Assembly: GCA_963513935.1 (NCBI GenBank)
Contig: OY740765.1
Coordinates: forward strand, 115,077,362-115,141,361
DNA length: 64,000 nt
Source: Aphrophora alni
Taxonomy: Eukaryota > Arthropoda > Insecta > Hemiptera > Aphrophoridae
Reading direction: 5' to 3'
Positions 56,820-64,000 of this stretch are shown piece by piece. Under the pieces are notes generated by a model, which was not told the origin of the DNA, ran no database searches, and worked only from the letters and a program-made list of their open reading frames with translations. Made by a program: the position numbers and the translations under genes. How positions within the stretch are numbered: the stretch's first letter is position 1; each line of letters starts with the position of its first letter.

Positions 56820-57000
56820 AAGACCGCTAGACATTGAATATTATAATAACATCAGGGTCAGAAGAGAAGAAGAGAGACCTGATGGGAAAGATGAAGGAGA
56901 GGTATCTTACCCAAGACTATATGAAAAAATGTGTAGATCCAGCTAAAGTCCTTGAGATTGGCACTTCCATACTATAGTGAGTCCCTGAATGTATATACTT
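56820..57000 (+). repeat. Short interspersed family S, copy 5
   Basis: CATCAGGGTCAGAAG, AGAGAGACCTGATGGGAAAG, ACCCAAGACTATATGAAAAA, TGTGTAGATCCAGCTAAAGT and CCATACTATAGTGAGTCCCTGA. It gives the clearest view of the family core. It is in the EPS8-like intron. Confidence 0.6.
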
Positions 57001-57884
57001 TACATAATGCAATGTAAAGGTGTATAACCTTTTGCTCAGATCATCTGTGTACTTTTTATCATGTAGGCTATATGTTTTACTTTTAATATTTATTTATGTA
57101 TGTATTATTTATTAATATAGGATACTGCTTGATGTATTTCAGACTCCATGATTTTTACAACATTATAATATAAAATGTTGTTTGAGTGCAAACAGGCCAA
57201 TTTGTGGCTTTTGCACTTGAACAAAAATTTATTTATTTTATGAAAAAGAAAACAAAAGTACACAAATCTTTTAATACACTTGTAAAGAATGGAGACACAC
57301 ACAGTAACAAAAATTAAAATCAACAAAACCAACATTTCTGACTAAAAATCCAATATCATTGAGGACTATAATTTCCTAGTCATAGTCTTTTATTATAATT
57401 AGCTATAACCAAATGAATGAAACAATTTTCCACAAAAAAACCACTTTATGCATTGAAGTTGTTTCAATATCTAAGGCTTCATCTTCAGCTGCTACATGCA
57501 CACGAACCCTTGTATTTGTATTGCACAAATCAAGTGTTTTTTGTGTGGAAAATTGTGTTTTCATTCTTTGGTTATTGAAGTTTCCACAAGTGTAGCTCAT
57601 TAGGCCTACAGTTGATTAAAATTAGCTATTTATTAAGCATGCAATAGTAAATTATTATCTTTTAAAAGCAGTAAAAAGTAACAGTTAAAACAACTAAAAA
57701 GTAAAGTTAAATTCAAAATATACCTGTATAGAATAAAATGGATTATAGGAAGTTGTGTAAAACTTTATATTGAACATTCTTTTAGGGTTACTTTTGAGTT
57801 TGGTTCATTTTCCTTTCTCACGTAAATATGTAGTATAGTAAAAGTTATGTAATTAATGTAGAAAAACAGTTTATGGAATATTGT
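57001..57884. other. EPS8-like intron, nothing recognised
   Basis: AT-rich; short chance ORFs only. Confidence 0.35.
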
Positions 57885-58095
57885 CTATCTGTTGTATGTG
57901 CAGTGCTCTACAGCCCAAATGAGTCGAACTGATTTTAATCAAATTTGGTATATTGGCATATTTTGGTCATATCTCAAGAAGTTTTTCATTTTTATAACTC
58001 AAAATGTAGAGGCCAAAACAAAATTACAATTTTCTGTAAATTTGCTCCGATTTTTACCAAATTTTGCCCTAATTTACTACAACAGAAAAACTCAG
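57885..58095 (+). repeat. Family R, partial copy
   Basis: GTGCTCTACAGCCCAAATGA, TTTTAATCAAATTTGGTATA and TTGGCATATTTTGG match 16,530-16,600 and 62,740-62,780. Confidence 0.4.
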
Positions 58096-58518
58096 CTATT
58101 CTGTTGTACACTGAGCTAGGCTGTACGCCATCCCCTGTTTAATTAACTCACCTCAAACCCTGTAATATTTATTACAGTCTTTGTTCTCGAGAGTATTGAG
58201 TGGATTATGACAGTTCACTGGAAGTATAGGCTTTTCCAATTTTCACCTGAACCTCTTAATCCCTTCAACAGTTTAGGTTGGGCCTAAACTATTGGTACCC
58301 CCTTTATTTAAGGCTTCCAGTAATTATTAATTTTCCTTTAGTTCAGGGAGCTCACGACCAAATTGTATCTTTTTTATTACTTATCTCAAGAGCGAGTTCT
58401 TTGGAAAGTTCCTCTATCACAATCTATATTAGTCACTTATATGTAGTTGTTAACCAGTCTGTGGATTATTACAGTAATTGCAAGCACAATTCTTAGTTAT
58501 GAAATGAATTTATATATA
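58096..58518. other. EPS8-like intron, nothing recognised
   Basis: No gene or repeat recognised. Confidence 0.35.
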
Positions 58519-59829
58519 CGACTGTGTTAAAAAAATAATGGGAATTTTTGTTTTTTAGAAAGAATTTTATTTATTCGTCTCCATCAACCTTCAAAGTGGT
58601 CTCCATTAGATATTATACACTAATGCCATTCCAATCCCCGAAATACTTCTGAAACGTGATCTTTGGAAAAGCGTTTAACTCTATCAGCGATGCGCTTTTA
58701 ATCTCATTTATGCTTGCAAAACGACGGCCCTTCAAGGTTCTCTTTATTTTTGGGAACAGAAAAAAGTCACACAGGACCATATCTGGCGAATATGGAGGAC
58801 GGGGCATCATTACAGTGTTATTTTTGGCAAAATTCACAAACAAGCAATGAAGTGTGAGAAGGTGCATTATCATGATGCAAAAGCCATAAATTGTTTCACC
58901 ACAAATCCAGGCGTTTTTTCGGATTGCTTCATGGAAACGGCATTGAACTTGTAGGTAGTACTCCTTATTGATCGTTTGACCTTGTGGCAAAAACAAGCTA
59001 CAAGAACTATGGTGAACTATGCCGTTAAAATCAAAGAACACAGTGAGCATAACCTTCACATTCGACCACACTTGTCGAGCTTTTTTTTAGTCTTGGCGAT
59101 CCAGATGCCACCACTGGGACGATTCATCCTTAGTTTCAACGTCATATCCGTAAACCCATGTTTCATCCCCTGTTATAACAAGTTTCAGTAGTTCTGCATT
59201 ATTGTTGACTTCATTTATCGACTCCTGTGCAACTTCCATTCGCCACTGTTTCTCTTCAAAATTCAACAATTTTGGGACAAATTTTCCTGTTACACGTTTC
59301 ATACCCAAAACATCAGAAAAAATTTCATGGTATGAGCCATTTGATATGCCAACATCATCAACGACTTCTCTGATTGTGATTCGACGATCGTTCACAATCA
59401 TTTCTTTTACTTTTTCCATGTTTTCATCGGTTTTTGATGTGCTGGGGCGTCCAGGGCGCTCATCATCTTCAACGTCTTCACGGCCTTCTTGGAAATGCTT
59501 ATACCACTCGTACACCCTTGTTTTCATGGTAGAGTCATCAAAAGCAATATTTAACAATTCTAAAACATTTCTGCACTTTATTCCAATTTTATAGCAAAAT
59601 TTAATGCAAATTCTCTGATCCATTTTTTAAAAAAATAAATAATCGCTGATCGTACCAAAACACACTTAACCTATTTGACAGCTGAAAACAGACTAAACAT
59701 CCCATTTGATTAAAAATGTACATATACTTTTCAGACATGTTTACCAACACAACAACGAAACAATTGTGCGAATCGGACTAATACAACCTGCAAAAATACA
59801 AAGTCCCTTTACTTTTTGAACAAACCTAG
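58519..59829 (-). mobile_element. Full-length mariner with frameshifted transposase
   Basis: About 1,311 bp between TA dinucleotides (58,517-58,518 and 59,830-59,831), the usual mariner size. Inverted ends share TGTTNAAAAANTAANGGGA, 16 of 19 over the clearest stretch. The transposase lies on the - strand (next entry). It is inserted in the large EPS8-like intron, in the same orientation as the gene. Confidence 0.9.
58613..59623 (-). pseudogene. mariner transposase pseudogene
   Basis: The first frame (59,623-59,087) starts MDQRICIKFCYKIGI and runs through WYKHFQEGREDVEDDERPGR, PSTSKTDENM and the first catalytic block LVITGDETWVYGYDVETK. The second catalytic block HHDNAPSHTSLLV (near 58,885) is in another frame. 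The last block MMPRPPYSPDMVLCDFFLFP is in a third stretch that ends at 58,613 (FGDWNGISV). All three Asp positions of the D,D34D triad are visible, but at least two frameshifts separate them. It is recently dead compared with the other mariners here. Confidence 0.88.
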
Positions 59830-62298
59830 TATATATCACTTTTTGCAACACATTAACTTTTCATTGATATTTAAACACGATTATTTTTTTACAAAATTAT
59901 TTTCTTTTATAAATTCATCAAAAAATAAATTCTTAAAATTAAGAGCAGGTTGGTTTTTTACCAAAATTTAAAACAATTAAAACTTTTCTTAATTTGATTA
60001 GTGATTTCTTTCTAATTTGAGAATTTGACTTTTCAACAATTATTTTTCTATTAAAATTTCCACTCACATTAAATACTTATTAAACATAACAAATCAATTT
60101 ATGCACAATAACAAGAATTATCCCAGGATAAACTATTAAAGGATTTGAAAATATTTTTTATTGCACTTAGAGGCAACTCACTGTTTATCAAATGTTATAA
60201 AAATGTCAAACCAAGACCGACGTGTTGACTTTTCTGGAATTTTCAAGTTGTGGATCTTCTATCAGCTTCAGTCCATTGGCACAGCTAGGTCCAGTCCAAT
60301 TTCGCAGTCCTGGTTTTATCGTCCCTTTATCTGTGACCAAAATCTGCCCTTCTATTTGACTCTAATACTTAATTGATTCTACCATTTACATTACTTTGCT
60401 ACTGACTTTACTTAAAAAATTTCATTCAAGAATCTGATGCAAACTTTCGTGAAGTAAGGTGATCTTCAACTTTGAAAAATTATTACAAGAGAGTCCTCGG
60501 AGAGGATTAAGGCTCTATTTATAGCCGACATACATTGTATTCTTATACCAATTTTCTTCCCTTCTTGGCGAGATACGATATTTGCTTTTTCTTCTTTATT
60601 AATAGGTTTAATTTATTTTTTCCGTCTTCCACAGTGTTGTACTATTTATTCTGAATCTTAGTATATTAATTTTTCTCTACTAAACCCTTTTTTAATTAGT
60701 TACCATTTCCATTAATTAGTTTATATTTTAAGTGTTGCTGTCAGTTGGCTTCATGGCTCCGCCCCTCCCTACATCACAGTTTTGCACACTTTCTAGTCCT
60801 GCAAAATTAAACTTGCACTGGGCTGAAATCCTTTGTTTTATTTTAAACGTGTATAACTTGCTAATTTTCTGTAATTTTTACTTTTGATTCTTGCATCTTG
60901 TTGGTCTTTCCTGACGATCTTGATTTGTGATTCTAGGTGTTACCATTCTTCTGATATCGTTGATACTAATTTTGCGTAATTTTGTAATCCTACTCATCGC
61001 ACCATTGTTCCTAATTCACTGGAACTCTGTAGTTACATAGAATACGCGTATACTATAAGTTTCGTAGCCGAAAGGAAAAAAATATTCTGATTTCCTTATT
61101 TGTCGATTTTCAGATTTTTTCTCACTTCTTTTTGAACTCGCAATTTTACTAAAATTTCTTTAATGTTTTGCCGTGTAATTTACATTTCCTTTTTTCTTTA
61201 ATTATTATTATTTATTAATCTGGAATTTTTATTCTTTATCACTTTCCATTTTCCCACAAAAGGTGTGAAAACGATTAATTTTTTATTTTGGTGTGGAATT
61301 TATTTTTTACTCAATTCGTCATTGCTTTTATATATTGTAATATCTTTGTATTAATTACTTTATTTAAATTTTCTTTTGTCTTACTATAACTAGCACATTT
61401 CTGCTAACTTTTTAATTAATTAAAATTACCGAATTTTTTCTTAGATTGCCATGTAGTTTATGGAAATATAAGTTTTGGAATTTGACCAATTTTGAAAAAA
61501 AAATTCCCTTTCTTACTTTGTCTTTAACTTTAATTTCGTCAATTAATATGAAATATTAGTACGGTATTAGATATGAATTGTGTACAAATTGTACTATAAT
61601 TACATATTCTTAAAAACGGTTATTTCACATTTTCAAAATTCATCAAATTCTGATTTTTTATTTAAAAATGACAACTCAGAAACTCACCGTTTCAACGAGT
61701 TCGCGAATCGTGACGTCAGACCGAAGTCATAGTCCACTTCCACAAACTCTTTCAAAACAGCAAAGCTTGATTTTACTGTACAAAATCCTTGCATGTTAAA
61801 CGGTATTCTAATTTTTTCCAAAATTTATTAAATACAGTTCTCATACACCAATATTTCTGTTGTAGTACTTTTTAACAGTTCAAACAAAACATATTGTTTG
61901 CCGTGATTCCAAAAATGCTACTTGGTGAGTAACAAAAAACCTAGCCTTGACTGCCGCCATTAAAACTTCGATTTTAATTAAATACGATTTAATCTTATGA
62001 CAAACAAGTGAAGCCAGTTTAGGCCCTTATTTAAATATATAAATATTTTTCAAAGGCGGCTTCCATGGTTTTTACTTTTGATTACCGAACTGAAAGTTAC
62101 GGTAATTGTTAATTTTGGTTCTTTTTTATTTAGTTTTATCCATTCATCCAAATTTTGTCTAACGAATTATCAACTATTATCCCCTTATAGAAATATTGGG
62201 TAGTGAGAAATGGTTGCACTTCTCCATTCCACGACCCTGCTGAATGGAAATTACCTAAAACTTACTTATTTATATAATTTTATTATTAACTAAAATAC
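59830..62298. other. EPS8-like intron with one family R fragment
   Basis: Near 61,910-62,120, GACAAACAAGTGAAGCCAG, CTTATTTAAATATATAAA and CTTCCATGGTTTTTAC match the second half of family R at 16,860-16,960. Nothing else was recognised. Confidence 0.4.
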
Positions 62299-62467
62299 CT
62301 TTCGGTAAAAGCTTTTTGTTGTAGCCACTGCTGAACATCTTTAGGAGAAGATTTGGAGGTGATGTAGACCAATGGTGTGCGCAAGAATTCCCAGTTTGGT
62401 TTTTTTTTAAACACTGTAAGTACATCCTGCAATTCTAACCGTACTAATTCAGCATCTGTTATTTCAG
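62299..62467 (-). CDS. EPS8: EPS8-like, pre-SAM and first SAM helix exon
   Basis: 169 nt between acceptor TTAATTCCAG and donor GAAAG|GTATTT; two bases carried in and two out. It encodes (T)EITDAELVRLELQDVL, then TVFKKKPNWEFLRTPLVYIT, SKSSPKDVQQWLQQKAFTE. The S-P-x-x-V-x-x-W-L-x-x-K-x-F block is the start of the EPS8 SAM-like domain. The L-x-x-E-L-x-x-V-L-T-V-F segment is the upstream amphipathic helix; in EPS8 the corresponding helix binds the actin barbed end. Confidence 0.88.
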
Positions 62468-62664
62468 CTGGAATTAAATAATTGAATACATATTTGAAAA
62501 ATGATCAATTTAAAAGCTAAAAACATATTGGAGTGAATAGTGCTATAATCGTATTTTTGTAGTTATGCTACACACAAGATAAGAAGACTGTATTCAAATG
62601 AAACACCACAAATACAGTTCATAAAAAACAATAAACAATAGTGTCAAACACATTCATCAACCAA

Positions 62665-63365
62665 ACCGGTTCCTTTCTCACATATGCAAACTATAGAGAA
62701 AGTTATTTGATAGGTCAGGAATGATGTCTCTCTTCATATGTGCATTGCTTTACAGCCCAAGCGCATGGACCAATATGGTAATCATCAAGAAAGGACACGA
62801 AATTACGATTTTCTCAAATTTTACTCTAATGATTTTGACAAAATTTTGCTCAAGTGTAGCCTCAAGTTGACCCAAACAAAACATATTAGTCGCTACCTCA
62901 CAAAAAATGCTGGTTCGGAAAGCTGATGTAAAAGTTCAAATATCTCAAAGTTGACACAAGCGATATACTTTTTTTTTAATGTAAAAATTTATCACCAAAC
63001 CCGTGTAAGTAAAACAAAAATGAGTAATTGGGGGAAAAAATTAACCCAATGGCGGTCATAGTTTATTTCAATATTTTCCAAATTATGAACTGTATTTTTT
63101 TAAGAGCATTACATTTTGTTTGAGTTTATAGAGGCAAAATGATTAGGGCTAATTTTAATGAAATCTATTTTTTTTGTTTTCTTGTGACAGCTACTCCCAA
63201 TTTTCATTTGGACCCTTAGGGGCTACACTTTAGCAACATTTTAAGTATTAGTCTTTAGTTTTTACTGATGTTTCTCCCCTAAATTTTGAGCTTCTTTGAT
63301 TTTGTGTATGGGTGAGTGAGAAAGGTGTGAATTGTTTTTTCACAGTTTGTTTTTCTTATAGACAA
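62665..63365 (+). repeat. Interspersed family R, copy 2
   Basis: TTCCTTTCTCACATATGCAA, CTATAGAGAAAGTTATTTGA, GCTTTACAGCCCAAGCG near the left end, and GGGTGAGTGAGAAAGGTGTG and TTTTTCACAGTTTGTTTTTC near the right end parallel 16,405-17,105. It lies in the EPS8-like intron between the first two exons seen. Confidence 0.5.
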
Positions 63366-63405
63366 ATCACTTCTAAACTTACTTAATATGCATTATACTA
63401 CTCAC

Positions 63406-63492
63406 TCTCATATTGATTATTGGCTTCAGTAGGAATAATATTAGGAGATAAATCTTTCTGGAATACATCATCTTCTACGGAGCCTTCTGAGT
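63406..63492 (-). CDS. EPS8: EPS8-like, acidic linker exon (first in window)
   Basis: 87 nt between acceptor TTTGTTACAG and donor GAGA|GTGAGT. The first two bases complete a codon begun upstream. It encodes SEGSVEDDVFQKDLSPNIIP, then TEANNQYE. The acidic, proline-containing linker precedes the SAM-type domain. The splice to the next exon restores ACT (Thr) and the frame. There is no conserved domain, so the support is the splice sites, the phase and the position. Confidence 0.75.
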
Positions 63493-63774
63493 CTGTAACA
63501 AATAAGACACATATTTTTTTTTTTACTCTTTGCTCCTGACAAATACAAAATTTGTATACCAAGCATCACACACTAAATTAAAGAAAAATTTCATAAGCCA
63601 TATACATAACACAAATCAAAGTTATGCATTAAAAAGTTTAAAATATTACAGTCAGAATTATAACTGACTAAGAACTGCATTAAATAAAGATGCAGAGAAT
63701 ATTCTCAATTGTAATTTTAAAATAAAACTTCTCAATTTTATCTATTATGGTGTCTCAATTACTGCCGGGGGGGG

Positions 63775-63955
63775 GCAACAGAAAGGTTGGAAAGCCAAAA
63801 ATAAGATGGTGTGATCAACGATGTCAGACTCTAGAATTCTGCTAATCTGGAACTGGAATTCAGATCCAGTTCTTACATTGGATTGCAAGATATTGCAAAA
63901 GAATAGTTGAGGAGGCCAAGACCCAAAAATGGGTTGTAAGCATCATTGAATAGCA
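63775..63955 (+). mobile_element. LINE 3' coding remnant
   Basis: The + strand reads RKVGKPKIRWCDQRCQTLEF, stop, then HWIARYCKRIVEEAKTQKWV. This is the R-x-x-G-R-P-x-x-R-W-x-D ... I-V/L-E-E-A-K-T-H end of many insect LINE ORFs. A G tract lies just upstream (63,767-63,774). Confidence 0.6.
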
Positions 63956-64000
63956 ATGACCTCTAATTTGTTTTTAGAAGTCCTGTCTTCCATAGTTTCT

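Larger units (their letters stand above)
51761..63492 (-). other. EPS8: EPS8-like gene, C-terminal part (5 exons in the window)
   Basis: EPS8 proteins carry PTB and SH3 domains and a C-terminal helical SAM/PNT-like domain that caps and bundles actin and joins ABI1/SOS1 in Rac activation. Drosophila arouser is the fly relative. Five - strand exons join in frame to about 173 residues plus stop: an acidic linker, helix-rich LRLELQD..LTVF and YITSKSSPKDVQQWLQQKAF, the SAM core WMNGEELFSLTKIQLEQLCG, then a charged helix LCEKLAKARLKAEQEIEEQN and a short end. The SAM pattern (S-x-x-x-V-x-x-W-L-x-x-x-x-F...L-N/M-G-x-x-L-F-S-L-x-K) is that of EPS8. PTB and SH3 exons must lie beyond the right edge. The gene converges on the attractin gene. 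Confidence 0.85.

Noticed and set aside
59202..59594. 130-codon + strand ORF
   Set aside because: It is the antisense shadow of the mariner transposase frame.

Overview
This is a 64 kb, AT-rich, intron-dominated stretch of an animal genome. It looks like an arthropod, most likely an insect. Exons are short (18-217 bp), introns reach about 8.7 kb, and they are packed with mariner, pogo/Tigger, piggyBac-like, Penelope-like and LINE remnants. I cannot assign order or species. No bacterial operons, CRISPR array, rRNA or recognisable tRNA were seen.

Two genes are supported, and they converge. On the + strand, eleven exons between 3,398 and 42,350 encode the C-terminal 548 residues of an attractin-family receptor (ATRN; Drosophila distracted). 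In order they give PSI modules, two laminin-type EGF modules, a membrane-proximal module, one transmembrane helix, and a cytoplasmic tail with the MASRPF and ALEPC motifs. All exon phases agree and the stop codon is in the window; the N-terminal CUB/Kelch part lies to the left. On the - strand, five exons between 63,492 and 51,761 encode the C-terminal about 173 residues of an EPS8-like protein (linker, SAM/PNT-like actin-effector domain, charged tail). Its PTB and SH3 parts would lie beyond the right edge.

Layout: 1-3,397 holds TTAA-ended repeats, a piggyBac-like relic and a copy of a short interspersed family. 3,398-18,054 holds attractin exons 1-5, with a GGCGCC repeat array, a full-length dead Tigger, a pogo derivative nested in a repeat, and LINE remnants. 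18,055-24,184 holds a degenerate tandem array of partial copies of attractin exon 6, broken up by Penelope-like insertions, ending in the real exon 6. 24,185-42,350 holds exons 6-11, with two mariners, a TTAA element carrying the start of a transposase, Penelope and LINE fragments, and a second pogo derivative containing a perfect 79-bp foldback. 42,351-51,633 is the attractin 3' region and intergenic DNA, with a roughly 110-145 bp tandem array, a mariner and minisatellites. 51,634-64,000 is the EPS8-like gene with mariners in two of its introns.

The most unusual signal is the array of partial exon-6 copies. Several keep the acceptor site and reading frame. Next come the perfect foldback and a NAGNAG acceptor at the last attractin exon. 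The two genes have no evident joint function; they are neighbours. No wholly new molecular system could be demonstrated.
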